Source: a bacterium
GTDB lineage: Bacteria > Krumholzibacteriota > Krumholzibacteriia > LZORAL124-64-63
Direction of reading: 5' to 3'
Assembly: GCA_024231905.1 (NCBI GenBank)
Contig: JAAEQC010000102.1
Span: 170,974-234,973 of the forward strand
Length of the DNA: 64,000 nt
The notes below the pieces were generated by a model that did not search any database, had not been told where the DNA came from, and saw only the letters and a program-made list of their open reading frames with translations. How positions within the stretch are numbered: the stretch's first letter is position 1; every line of letters starts with the position of its first letter. Below are positions 1 to 7,651 of this stretch, one piece after another. The translations under genes and the position numbers were made by a program.

Positions 1-2
1 AC

Positions 3-725
3 GAGTACGGCATCGAGCCCGAAATCAAGAAGACCCTCGACAAGCGCGTGTGGATGAAGAAGGGCGGCTACCTGATCATCGAGCCCACCGAGGCTCTGGT
101 CACGGTGGACGTCAACACGGGCCGTTTCACCGGGCGCCGCAACCAGGAGGAGACGATCGTCCAGACGAACATGCTGGCAGCCAAAGAAGTGGCGCGTCAG
201 CTGCGTCTGCGGGACGTGGGCGGCATCATCGTCATCGACTTCATCGATATGGAGAACGAGGGCAACAAGAAGCGGGTCTTCAACGAGCTGCGGAACCACC
301 TCAAGCGCGACCGGGCCCGCCACAAGGTGTTCCAGGTCAGTGGCCTGGGACTGGTGGAGATGAGCCGCCAACGAGTGCGGCCGTCCTTGCTGAGCCAGCT
401 CTCGGACCCGTGCCCCTACTGCGTCGGCACGGGCAAGATCCTGTCCCTCGAGACCATGAGCAACAAGATCGAGCGGCTGGTGCACCGGATCGCCATCGTC
501 ACCCGCGAGCGGCGTCTGCAGATCCAGGCCAACCCGGTTCTGGCCCTGTACCTGCTGGAGGAGCGGCCGGAGCAGTTCCGCGAACTGTGCCGGACCTTCG
601 AACTGGAACTGAACGTCCTGGACGATGCGGCCCTGCACATGGAGGAGTTCCGCATCGTGAGCCTGCGGTCAGGGAAGGACCTGATCGCGGAGTTCGAGAA
701 GAAAGCCAAGAGCGGCAAGAGGTAG
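3..725 (+). CDS. rng: Ribonuclease G/E family, C-terminal part (5' end outside window)
   Basis: The reading frame is open from the first bases, so the gene begins upstream and only about 240 C-terminal residues are present. These carry the catalytic DNase I-like subdomain of RNase E/G: the acidic VDVNTG motif and IVIDFIDM, whose aspartates bind catalytic magnesium in the family, then the zinc-link motif CPYCVGTG that bridges protomers. The tail is short and lacks the long disordered scaffold of E. coli RNase E, so RNase G is the better name. The expected role is single-strand endonucleolytic cleavage in rRNA maturation and mRNA decay. The stop codon lies inside the left arm of a large inverted repeat. 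Confidence 0.95.
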   Translation, partial: EYGIEPEIKKTLDKRVWMKKGGYLIIEPTEALVTVDVNTGRFTGRRNQEETIVQTNMLAAKEVARQLRLRDVGGIIVIDFIDMENEGNKKRVFNELRNHLKRDRARHKVFQVSGLGLVEMSRQRVRPSLLSQLSDPCPYCVGTGKILSLETMSNKIERLVHRIAIVTRERRLQIQANPVLALYLLEERPEQFRELCRTFELELNVLDDAALHMEEFRIVSLRSGKDLIAEFEKKAKSGKR

Positions 726-804
726 GGACGGACACACGGGAGCCCGGGAGCGCTTGGCCTGCGGCCTGCGGACGCTCCCGGGCTCCCGTGTGTCCGCCCC
801 TACC
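721..804. repeat. Large near-perfect inverted repeat overlapping the rng stop codon
   Basis: Two 32-base arms (721-752 and 773-804) are reverse complements with one mismatch, separated by a 20-base loop (753-772). The left arm begins two bases before the rng TAG. There is no T-run after the hairpin, so it is not a classic intrinsic terminator. As RNA it would form a very stable stem at the 3' end of the rng message. It could protect the message, help termination, or be a REP-type mobile hairpin. Confidence 0.85.
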
Positions 805-1140
805 GCAACCTTCGTGGAAGAGGTCGGTGAATGGGGCACCGCGGTGGGTTTGGTCGGCCGTGGTCGTGAGGGACAGCGACTTGATGAGTTTGGCGGTCAG
901 GGAGCCTCGGTCCATGTATCGTGGTGCGCCTCGGGCGGCGCGTATGAGAGCCTTGGAACCCTTGGCCTGCGTCTGCAGACGTTCCGGAGCTCCCGTGGGT
1001 CGGCCCCTGCCGTTCTTCTCAGTGGAGGAAGACAAAGGGGTTGTTGCGGGGAATCGGTCAGCCCGAAGTGAGGCCGCAGCGACTTGATGAGCTCCCAATA
1101 GTCGAATCCTCCGTCCACGCACACGTGCGCCGACCTCGGA
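726..1140. other. Repeat-rich intergenic region without a recognisable gene
   Basis: This 415-base gap separates rng from the convergent glycosyltransferase gene. Apart from the hairpin and the degraded tandem repeat I see no gene. Short open frames on both strands have no domain, no plausible ribosome binding site and no similarity I recognise. Confidence 0.6.
753..1091. repeat. Diverged tandem duplication of about 205 bp
   Basis: Two blocks recur in the same order and spacing. The loop and right-arm region of the hairpin (753-805) reappears in degraded form at 961-1012, 208 bases away. A 15-base identical string, CAGCGACTTGATGAG, occurs at 874-888 and again at 1077-1091, 203 bases away. 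The matching offsets suggest an old tandem duplication with decay between the blocks. Confidence 0.55.
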
Positions 1141-2064
1141 CTACGCCGGCGGCTCCACGGAGATCTCCTTGGTCAACTGCAGCTTCGCCCGCGCGGCATA
1201 GGCCGCAGCCAGATCCTTGTCCCCCCTCATCCGCCGCCACAGACTCTTGCCGCCGTACTCGGCCCACTGGGCCAGGCGGAACCACCACACGGCACGGGGG
1301 CCGTGGTGCTTGGCCACGAAGAGGCGGTAGCTCTTCTGGAACTGGAGGAGGCTGAAACTGCCGGCCTGTTCGGCCGCGCGGCCTTCCAGGTGCAGGACCT
1401 CGGTCTCGGCGCAGTACCAGATTTCCAGTCCCGCTTCCCGGGCCCGCAGGCACCAGTCCGTCTCCTCGAAGTACATGAAGAAGCGGTCGTCCAGGGGCCC
1501 GACCGTTTCCAGGGCCGGGCGGGGGATCAGGAAGCAGGCGCCGGTGACGTATTCGACCGGGCGCGAAGGTTCGTCCCGGCCGGGTATGAAGGTGATCCGG
1601 TCGGCCAGGGGGCCGCGCAGCCACATGCGCCGGGGGTCCAGGAAACCGAGCCAGTGGTGGGACGCCCGGGGAAACCAGCCGCCGCTGATGACGGGCCGGC
1701 CGTCACCATCCACCAGGCGTGGGGCGGCGGCGCCCACCTGTTCCTTGCCCATGGCGAAGCGGAACAGCCGGGCCAGGGAAGCCGGCGGGCAGACCGTGTC
1801 AGGATTCAGCAGGAGCACCGCCCGGCCGCTGGTGTGAGGAAGAGCCAGATTGTTGGCGCGGGCGAATCCCAGGTTGCCGCCCGACTCGATCAGGCGCACG
1901 TGGGGAAAATCCCGGGCCACCATCTCCGCCGTGCTGTCGGCCGAGGCGTTGTCCACCACGAAGATTTCGCAGGTCAGGGAACCGCAGGCCTCGGGCACCG
2001 AGAGCAGGCAGTCGCGTAGCAGGTCATGGGTGTTCCAGCTGACGATGACGATGCTGAGGTCCAT
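1141..2064 (-). CDS. Family 2 glycosyltransferase (rhamnosyltransferase-like)
   Basis: This 307-residue protein is a cytoplasmic or membrane-associated inverting GT2 enzyme of the kind that adds sugars to O-antigen or exopolysaccharide. It starts with SIVIVSWN, the first beta strand of the GT-A fold, followed by VVDNASADST and GFARANN. LLLNPDT carries the nucleotide-sugar/metal-binding acidic residue (the DXD equivalent), and the acceptor side ends with FFMYFEETDWCLR, typical of rhamnosyltransferase-type GT2 proteins. There is no membrane helix. It lies 10 bases downstream of the rhomboid gene on the same strand, so the two are probably cotranscribed. The donor sugar cannot be told from sequence. 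Confidence 0.9.
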   Translation of the reverse strand: MDLSIVIVSWNTHDLLRDCLLSVPEACGSLTCEIFVVDNASADSTAEMVARDFPHVRLIESGGNLGFARANNLALPHTSGRAVLLLNPDTVCPPASLARLFRFAMGKEQVGAAAPRLVDGDGRPVISGGWFPRASHHWLGFLDPRRMWLRGPLADRITFIPGRDEPSRPVEYVTGACFLIPRPALETVGPLDDRFFMYFEETDWCLRAREAGLEIWYCAETEVLHLEGRAAEQAGSFSLLQFQKSYRLFVAKHHGPRAVWWFRLAQWAEYGGKSLWRRMRGDKDLAAAYAARAKLQLTKEISVEPPA

Positions 2065-2074
2065 GGTTCCCCGC

Positions 2075-2950
2075 TCAGCGGCGGCCGGCGCGGCGCAGGA
2101 TCTCCTGCTCCTCGTCGGTCAGGCTCTGCAGCCCTTCGCGGGAGATCTTGTCCAGGATCGTATCGATGCGCTTCTGCTCCGGTGAGGGCGGTGCGTCGTT
2201 CTGGCCATTGCCTCCGTTGGCGCCGGTCTTGCCGTTGGCCCGTTTGTTGGGCGGTACCACCCGCATGCGGCTGCGGGTGCGGAAGTTGCGCCAGGCGCGG
2301 CCGATGCCGTCCAGGCCGCCGCCACGGGCCAGTCCGGGCGCGGTGAAGCGCAGGAAGAGGAACCCGACGGCCATGCCCCCCAGGTGGGCCAGATGGGCGA
2401 CGGAACCGCCGCTCGGAATGGAGAACAGCTCGATCATACCGAAGATGAGCACCGCGTACTTGGCCTTCATGGGCAGGATGAAGAACACGAGGATGATGTT
2501 TTCTGAGAAGGTCAGGCCGTAGGCCAGCAGGAGGCCGAAGACCGCTCCCGAGGCGCCCATCATGGGTATCATGGAGTCGTAGCCGAAGAGCTTGAACACC
2601 CCGTAGATCAAGGCCGCGCCCACGCCGCACACGAAATAGTAGGTCAGGAACATGCGGCGGCCCCACAGGGCCTCCAGCTGGGATCCGAACATCCAGAGCA
2701 TGAACATGTTCATGCCGATGTGCCAGAAGTCGCCATGGAGGAACATGTAGGTGGCGAAGCGCCAGACCTGACCGCCGAAGATGGCCAACTGGGGGACGAA
2801 CGAGCACCAGTCGTCGACGAATCCGTACCGGGCTGCGCCCCGGGTGAGCATCTGCAACACGAAGACCGCCACGTTGGCGATGAGCAGGACCTTGACGGCC
2901 GAGGTCGTCTGGCGGCCGCCGAAGCCGGCTCCCCTCCCGTATACGCGCAT
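2075..2950 (-). CDS. Rhomboid family intramembrane serine protease
   Basis: This 291-residue multi-pass membrane protein has the rhomboid signature. FMFLHGDFWHIGMNMFML supplies the H-x3-N oxyanion elements in TM2, GASGAVFG carries the catalytic serine in TM4, and HLGGMAVGF the catalytic histidine in TM6. A cytoplasmic tail of about 90 residues follows, ending in a segment (SREGLQSLTDEEQEIL) often seen at the C-terminus of bacterial rhomboids. The start at 2950 is preceded by GGCGAGAGG; the frame stays open further upstream but without a better site. It should cleave single-span proteins within the membrane. Substrates are unknown, and it shares an operon with the GT2 gene. Confidence 0.93.
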   Translation of the reverse strand: MRVYGRGAGFGGRQTTSAVKVLLIANVAVFVLQMLTRGAARYGFVDDWCSFVPQLAIFGGQVWRFATYMFLHGDFWHIGMNMFMLWMFGSQLEALWGRRMFLTYYFVCGVGAALIYGVFKLFGYDSMIPMMGASGAVFGLLLAYGLTFSENIILVFFILPMKAKYAVLIFGMIELFSIPSGGSVAHLAHLGGMAVGFLFLRFTAPGLARGGGLDGIGRAWRNFRTRSRMRVVPPNKRANGKTGANGGNGQNDAPPSPEQKRIDTILDKISREGLQSLTDEEQEILRRAGRR

Positions 2951-3061
2951 CCTCTCGCCTTTCCGGCCCGTGACGGGCCCTGGTGCCTGGCTGTTGAACA
3001 CTGGAACAATAATACGTTTCCCGGCCCACAGCATGGGGATTCTTGCTGTAGGGTAAAAGGA

Positions 3062-3086
3062 AGAGGGAACCCGGTGGGTTCCCTCT
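3062..3086 (-). terminator. Intrinsic terminator after the GDSL lipoprotein gene
   Basis: An 11-bp perfect stem (3062-3072 with 3076-3086, 3-base loop) stands 27 bases beyond the stop codon. On the minus strand it is followed by a modest T-rich stretch, TTCCTTTTA. It would end the fadL-type/GDSL transcript. Confidence 0.7.
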
Positions 3087-3112
3087 CCCTGTATCGCAAG
3101 CGATTGCGACAG

Positions 3113-4600
3113 CTAGCGGAAGACCGCGTCCATCTGGGCGGCGGCCCGGGCCGAGAGGCCGGCCACGCCGCCGTCGTCGGCCTTGGTCACAGCCGGACTG
3201 TACCAGGAGTAGGTCGGATCCCACACCTTGCTGGCCACATCCACGTCCGCCACGTCGGTGTCGGCCGCGTCGTTGATCTCCTCGATGAAGGCGTTGGCCA
3301 CCACCGCGTAGCCGCGGTTGTTGGGGTGGAGTCCGTCCAGGGAGAAGAGCGTCGCTTGTGAGGCAGCCGCCACAGTGCCCGTCTGTGCCAGGGCCACCAT
3401 GAAGTGCTGCCCGGCCAGGGGACCATAAGCGGACGTACCGGCAGCGATGTCCGCCAGGATGGCGTTCACGTCCACCACCCGCACGATGGCCATGCCCGAC
3501 GCGTTGACGCCGGCAGCCACCAGGTCGATGGCGCCGTTGTACTGGGCGATGGTGTTGGTGGCTGTCGTCACCTCGGTCGCCGTGAGCGTGTACTCAGCGG
3601 TGATGTCGGTGGTCGGACCGGTCAGGGTCGACAGAGCCGGGAACCGCACCAACGATGCGCCCGCCTCGTCGAAACCACCGGTCCAGGGCACGCCGAGAGC
3701 GCCGCTGGCCAGCTGGGTGAAGGTCGCCGTCGGCACGAAGTACGGCGCCGACGAGACACCGGCCACGTTGCCGATGACGATGGTCGGCGGGAAGCCCGTC
3801 CGTTCCACGAGGCCACCGGCCAGCAACTGAAGCATGTCGCTGAACTGCTGGGCGAAGGTGCTCGGGTCGGTCAGTGGCACTACCGACTGGTCGCCGCCAC
3901 GAGTGGCCCAACCCAGCGCGTCGTTGTTGCCGATGAATACCGTCAGTAGGGTCGGGCCCTTGGCGATGGCCTGCCAGCCCATGCTGGCGGTCTCGTAGGT
4001 GACGTCCCGTGGGGCCGTGCCCGCCATGTTGAGTATCGTCGCGGTCCGCTCTTCGGAACCGTAGAGCAAGCCGTATCGATTGATGAAGTCGAAGAACGGA
4101 TTGGGGCCCGGGTAGCTGTTGGCGCTGCTGGTGGTGTTGAAGACGTCCACCAGTGTGGCGCCGGGCACGCCGAGGTTGTGGTAGGGCGTCGGCTGGGCCG
4201 CGGCCAGGAGCAGCGTCGGGACCAGGGCCGAGGCGGTCTCGTCGAGTACGGTGATGGATGCGCCGTCGAAATGGAGCACCCCCGCAGTCTGTCCCGGTGC
4301 CGACGGCAGGGAACTGCCGATGCCCGGCGCCGCGACCCAGGGCTGAGTGAACTCATCGCCGAAGCCGATCTGCTGGGCGATCAGGTAGGGGTAACTGTCG
4401 TTCTGGCCGGACTGGATGAGTCCGCCGTCCATGAAGCCCGCGGTCAGGCTGTTGCCGATGGACACGTAGTTGGCAAAAATCCGGTCGCCGGTGGGCGCCT
4501 TCAGATCAGTGGGATGGTCAGGGTCGTCCAGGCTGCAGCCCGTCAGCAGGAGGGCCAGCACGACCGGGATCGCCAGGATGGTTTTCAGGGTCTTCTTCAT
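3113..4600 (-). CDS. SGNH/GDSL hydrolase, lipoprotein
   Basis: This 495-residue exported lipoprotein has a signal peptide ending in the lipobox LLTGC, with cysteine near residue 22. The SGNH hydrolase blocks follow in order: block I SIGNSLTAG (catalytic Ser), a GVPGAT glycine block, block III FIGNND (oxyanion Asn), and block V DGLHPNNRGY with the Asp-His pair. About 495 residues is long for the fold, with extra loops between blocks. It is an esterase or lipase of unknown substrate, anchored to a membrane. It lies 13 bases after a FadL-type porin, so the pair may handle hydrophobic substrates: release outside by the hydrolase, uptake by the porin. That link is inference. Confidence 0.9.
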   Translation of the reverse strand: MKKTLKTILAIPVVLALLLTGCSLDDPDHPTDLKAPTGDRIFANYVSIGNSLTAGFMDGGLIQSGQNDSYPYLIAQQIGFGDEFTQPWVAAPGIGSSLPSAPGQTAGVLHFDGASITVLDETASALVPTLLLAAAQPTPYHNLGVPGATLVDVFNTTSSANSYPGPNPFFDFINRYGLLYGSEERTATILNMAGTAPRDVTYETASMGWQAIAKGPTLLTVFIGNNDALGWATRGGDQSVVPLTDPSTFAQQFSDMLQLLAGGLVERTGFPPTIVIGNVAGVSSAPYFVPTATFTQLASGALGVPWTGGFDEAGASLVRFPALSTLTGPTTDITAEYTLTATEVTTATNTIAQYNGAIDLVAAGVNASGMAIVRVVDVNAILADIAAGTSAYGPLAGQHFMVALAQTGTVAAASQATLFSLDGLHPNNRGYAVVANAFIEEINDAADTDVADVDVASKVWDPTYSWYSPAVTKADDGGVAGLSARAAAQMDAVFR

Positions 4601-4613
4601 CGCCGCACCTCCT

Positions 4614-5933
4614 TTAGAAACGGTAGCCTACGCCCAGAGCGTAGATGTTGGCGTTGGCAGCATAGGTTCCGGTGGGATAGGTCGCCGAGCCGGCGACACT
4701 TGCGCCGTTCTCGATGTTGGTCCGCTCTTCGCCGATGACGGCCATGTAGGCGAGGTTGAAGTCCCACTTGCCGTGCTTGTAGCTGGCGCCGAGGGAGTAG
4801 TCGTTGCGGTCGCTGTCCGGCAGGATGGGGCTCATGGACTCCAGGGGCTGGGGCGTGGTGTCGCGCACGTAGCCGGCCATGAGGTTCAGCTTCTCGGTGG
4901 CGGCGAACTCCGCGCCGGCGCGCAACTGCCAGCTGTCCTCGTAACCGAAATGGAGGGTCTGGTTGAGGGCCGCCACGTCGGTGTTCAGATCGAGGGCGTC
5001 GAACTCGCTCCAGCCGAAGCGTACGTAGTTCACCTCGGCGCGGAAGCGGGGACTGAAGCGGTAACTGGCGCCGAGACTCAAGAGCCAGGGAAGATTGAGT
5101 TCGGAATCGATGGTGGCCTCGTAGCGGTCCGGGTCGCCCACCAGAGCGTTCATGAGGTTGGTGCCGAAGGTCTCGGCGGCGGAGCCGGCCGCGCCTACGT
5201 TCTCCAGAACCAGGTCCCCGTCCTCGTACTTCATGGTCTTCTTGTGATGGTACATGAGGCCGAAGGAGAGTTTCTCGTCGGGCCGGTACATGATACCCAG
5301 GGAGGGCGTGACATTCAGGTTGCTGCGCCCCTCGATGTCCTGATGCACGGCGTTACCGCCCGACGTCGGGTCGAGGCTGTACCGGTTCAGGACCAGGTGC
5401 TGGCTGGCCACGTCCAGGCCCAGCGAGACCGCCAGCTTCTCGGTGGCCAGGTACGATACGGCCGGGGTGAGGTAGACGGTCTGGATGCCTACGTCGTGAT
5501 TGGCCTGACGTCCGGTCCAGGTGTCCGGTTGCTGCCACTCGACACCGAGGCCGTAGGGCGCGTAGACCCCGAAGCCGAAGGCGAACTTGCCGCCGTCGTT
5601 ATGGGTGACGAAAGCGCCCGGCACGGGGAATGTGTTGTCGGCGGATTGGCCCGTCGCCGCATCGCGCGAGGCCATGGTCTGGGCCTCGGCGAATTTGAAG
5701 TTGGGCTGGATGGGCATGATGTTCAGGTCGGCCCTGGTGCCCGAGAGGAACGACAGGCCGGCCGGGTTGTAGAAGATGGCCGAGCCGTCGTCCGCCGTGG
5801 CGGTGAAGGCGCAGCCCAAGGCCGTGGCCCTGGTTCCGGCTTCGTAGATGCTGAAGCCGGTCGCGTGGGCGGCGACGGCGCCGGTCAGTGACAACAGGGC
5901 CACCGACGCAGCGATGACGATCCGTTTCCTCAT
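4614..5933 (-). CDS. OmpP1/FadL/TodX-type outer membrane transporter
   Basis: This 439-residue outer-membrane beta-barrel has a clear signal peptide (MRKRIVIAASVALLSL through AHA). The mature N-terminus GFSIYEAGTRATALGCAFTA and the nearby YNPAGLSF are the hallmark hatch-domain motifs of the FadL/OmpP1/TodX family, which moves long-chain fatty acids or other hydrophobic compounds by lateral diffusion. Amphipathic strands fill the rest and the protein ends in the aromatic GVGYRF, a typical barrel C-terminus for BAM recognition. The start at 5933 is preceded by GAGGAGGCAAC. The frame extends upstream but that part is low-complexity and unlikely. It is the first gene of a two-gene unit with the GDSL lipoprotein. 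Confidence 0.93.
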   Translation of the reverse strand: MRKRIVIAASVALLSLTGAVAAHATGFSIYEAGTRATALGCAFTATADDGSAIFYNPAGLSFLSGTRADLNIMPIQPNFKFAEAQTMASRDAATGQSADNTFPVPGAFVTHNDGGKFAFGFGVYAPYGLGVEWQQPDTWTGRQANHDVGIQTVYLTPAVSYLATEKLAVSLGLDVASQHLVLNRYSLDPTSGGNAVHQDIEGRSNLNVTPSLGIMYRPDEKLSFGLMYHHKKTMKYEDGDLVLENVGAAGSAAETFGTNLMNALVGDPDRYEATIDSELNLPWLLSLGASYRFSPRFRAEVNYVRFGWSEFDALDLNTDVAALNQTLHFGYEDSWQLRAGAEFAATEKLNLMAGYVRDTTPQPLESMSPILPDSDRNDYSLGASYKHGKWDFNLAYMAVIGEERTNIENGASVAGSATYPTGTYAANANIYALGVGYRF

Positions 5934-6030
5934 GTTGCCTCCTCGGGATTGTGGGCGAGGTATTGGACCCGGTATCCGGGTCGCCCCGTCGGGTGGGGCC
6001 GGAGAATCGGGTTGGGGATCGAACCTTCGG

Positions 6031-6059
6031 ACCCTAGCATAGGGCACGGGACGTGCAAA
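6031..6059 (-). promoter_or_regulatory. Candidate promoter of the FadL-type gene
   Basis: On the minus strand, TTTGCA (6059-6054) and TAGGGT (6036-6031) are spaced by 17 bases, giving a leader of roughly 90 bases. The match is only moderate (4/6 and 3/6). Confidence 0.3.
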
Positions 6060-6122
6060 GGGCTTTTCAGGTCCGCGCCGCACACGGGTCATCTCGATGC
6101 TAGGGAAGGGGATAGGGGAGTC

Positions 6123-6734
6123 TTGACGGGCGGCAAGAACACCTCCGGAGGCCGGGGAACCGTGGGACGCCGACGCGGCGATCCCCGGCGCTGGCTCCTG
6201 TCGGTGGCGCTGGCCCTGGTGCTCCTGGCGGCCGGGGTGCTGGGGACGCCCCGCTCGTGGCTCGGTTTTCTCCTGCCCACGGACGCCGAGCTCCGTGAAC
6301 GGAATTCGCGGCGGGACCGCCCCTGGCTCGTGCTGCAACCACCGCCCGAGATCGAGACCGCGCCCGTGCGCGAGGACGAACCGCCGCTGCCGTCGCCTTC
6401 CGAACCGCCGCCGCCGGCAGATTGGTGGCGGGAAGGCTGGCGGGTCCGGGTGGCCGCGGCCACCCGCGAGGCTCTGGCGCCCACGGCAGACGACAGCGTG
6501 ACCTACCTCATCGAAACCTTGGGCCTGCCCCGGGACCTCCACCTGCGGGTCCGCCCCGATTCGGTCCTGGCCGCCCGGTTGGTCCTGCTGCGTCGGGAGG
6601 AATCCTTCCGTTTCGATGAACTCAAGCCCTACTTCCAGGCCGTGGCCCGCTCCCGTCTCCACTCGGACATGCAGAGCCGCAAGGCCGCCATGTACGACGA
6701 CCATCTGGGCGCCGAGATCATGGTTCCCGATTGA
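6123..6734 (+). CDS. Unknown single-span membrane protein with proline-rich linker
   Basis: I do not recognise a family. The 203-residue frame probably starts at TTG 6123 behind a purine-rich AGGGAAGGGGATAGGGGAG; no ATG or GTG start is evident near it. A basic N-terminus is followed by one hydrophobic helix (about residues 20-40, LLSVALALVLLAAGVLG). A Pro/Glu-rich linker comes next, then a charged C-terminal domain of about 110 residues with LDLHLRVRPDSVL-like strand/helix patterning. The topology resembles TonB or other energy-transducer N-terminal halves, but no TonB C-terminal domain is visible. It sits alone between the divergent porin and the Rrf2 gene. Confidence 0.6.
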   Translation: MTGGKNTSGGRGTVGRRRGDPRRWLLSVALALVLLAAGVLGTPRSWLGFLLPTDAELRERNSRRDRPWLVLQPPPEIETAPVREDEPPLPSPSEPPPPADWWREGWRVRVAAATREALAPTADDSVTYLIETLGLPRDLHLRVRPDSVLAARLVLLRREESFRFDELKPYFQAVARSRLHSDMQSRKAAMYDDHLGAEIMVPD

Positions 6735-6762
6735 GCGGAGCCGGTCGCCGCCTGCGCCGGGG

Positions 6763-6790
6763 TTGCGGTCCCGACGGGCCGCGCTAAATT
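6763..6790 (+). promoter_or_regulatory. Candidate promoter of the Rrf2 regulator gene
   Basis: TTGCGG (6763-6768) and TAAATT (6785-6790) are spaced by 16 bases, immediately upstream of a palindrome. The AT-rich patch stands out in very GC-rich surroundings. Confidence 0.4.
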
Positions 6791-6807
6791 TTGATCAACC
6801 AGATCAA
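6791..6807. promoter_or_regulatory. Palindromic operator candidate, TTGATC-N5-GATCAA
   Basis: A perfect 6-bp inverted repeat with a 5-base spacer lies just after the candidate -10 element and 62 bases before the Rrf2 start. Binding here would cover the transcription start, which fits autorepression, common in Rrf2 regulators. It is not an FNR box, because the half-sites are too far apart. Confidence 0.5.
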
Positions 6808-6869
6808 GTATTTCGCGGCCGCACGGACCGTGCAGGCTGCGCTTGTCCACCCCGAGCGGGGGAGGTAGC

Positions 6870-7328
6870 ATGTTTCGAGTGACGCGGGCCGAGGAGCAGG
6901 CCGTCCGCCTGGTCATGCGCCTGGCCGCCACCGGCGGTCAGCAGACATTGGGTTTCCTGGCGGACGCCGAGCAGTTGCCCGAGCCCACGGTGGCCAAGCT
7001 CCTGGGCATGCTCCGGCGCGGCGGCGTGGTGGACGCGGTTCGGGGACGGAACGGCGGCTACGTGCTGGCCGAGACTCCCGACGGCATCTCCGCGGCGGCG
7101 GTGGTGCAGGCGATCAGCGGCCCTGACGTCTTCGAATACCCTTGCGGCGACGCCGCCGATTCGCCCGATTGCACCCGCAGCACCAACTGCGGACTGCGCC
7201 CCGTATGGCGCCACCTGGGCGATCGCGTGGCCGAGGTACTGAAACAGACCTCGGTGGCCGACCTGCTGCAACGCGAGGCGGAGGCTTCGCGCAATCTCCA
7301 GGAGTTATGGCCTCTGGACGGAGGCTGA
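6870..7328 (+). CDS. Rrf2 family transcriptional regulator
   Basis: This 152-residue regulator has an N-terminal winged helix typical of Rrf2 proteins: alternating helices, then LPEPTVAKLLGMLRRGGVV as recognition region and the wing VRGRNGGYVLAETP. Three cysteines follow in PCGDAADSPDCTRSTNCG, the place where IscR, NsrR and RsrR hold an Fe-S cluster. The spacing here is C-x8-C-x5-C, longer than the usual C-x5-C-x5-C. The start at 6870 has a strong GGGAGGT site. It probably senses redox, NO or iron-sulfur status, and an operator-like palindrome lies just upstream. The STAS and PrsW genes follow on the same strand. Confidence 0.9.
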   Translation: MFRVTRAEEQAVRLVMRLAATGGQQTLGFLADAEQLPEPTVAKLLGMLRRGGVVDAVRGRNGGYVLAETPDGISAAAVVQAISGPDVFEYPCGDAADSPDCTRSTNCGLRPVWRHLGDRVAEVLKQTSVADLLQREAEASRNLQELWPLDGG

Positions 7329-7366
7329 CTCCGGACATCTGCCGATCCCGGTCGGAGGCTGATCCC

Positions 7367-7651
7367 ATGTTCGACATCCGGCGCGACGCCGACGACACGA
7401 TCATCCTGACCGGCAGACTCGACGCGGTCAGCGCCCCCACGGCCCGGGACTTCCTGGCTCGGGTCGACGGCGACGCCCGCCTGGATTTCTCCTCCCTCGA
7501 CTACATCGCCAGCATCGGCCTCGGCATCCTCGTGGCGGCCCAGCGCCGCCTGGTGGACGCGGGCGGTGGACTGGTGCTGACGGGGCTGGGCCCCCACCTG
7601 CGCGAGGTCCTGATTCTGGCCGGATTCGAGGCGATCTTTGAGTTCGAATGA
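7367..7651 (+). CDS. STAS domain protein (anti-sigma factor antagonist-like)
   Basis: The 94-residue protein is essentially one STAS domain, as in SpoIIAA/RsbV. It has an N-terminal sheet (ILTGRLDAVSAPTARDFL), the phosphorylation-site loop LDYIASIGLGILVAAQRRL, and a C-terminal helix after GPHLREVLILAGF. Ser in ASIGLG is the expected phosphorylatable residue. Such proteins bind anti-sigma factors or kinases in partner switching. No partner kinase/anti-sigma gene of the RsbW type is visible here. The start at 7367 is preceded by GGAGG. Its end overlaps the next gene by 14 bases. Confidence 0.85.
   Translation: MFDIRRDADDTIILTGRLDAVSAPTARDFLARVDGDARLDFSSLDYIASIGLGILVAAQRRLVDAGGGLVLTGLGPHLREVLILAGFEAIFEFE

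Noticed and set aside
897..1124. Short minus-strand frame containing WELIKSLRPHFGL
   Set aside because: No ribosome site, no family, and it lies in a decayed repeat. It may be a fragment but cannot be supported as a gene.
6791..6807. FNR/CRP-type box
   Set aside because: FNR sites are TTGAT-N4-ATCAA, while here the half-sites are separated by 7 bases. An Rrf2-type operator fits better.
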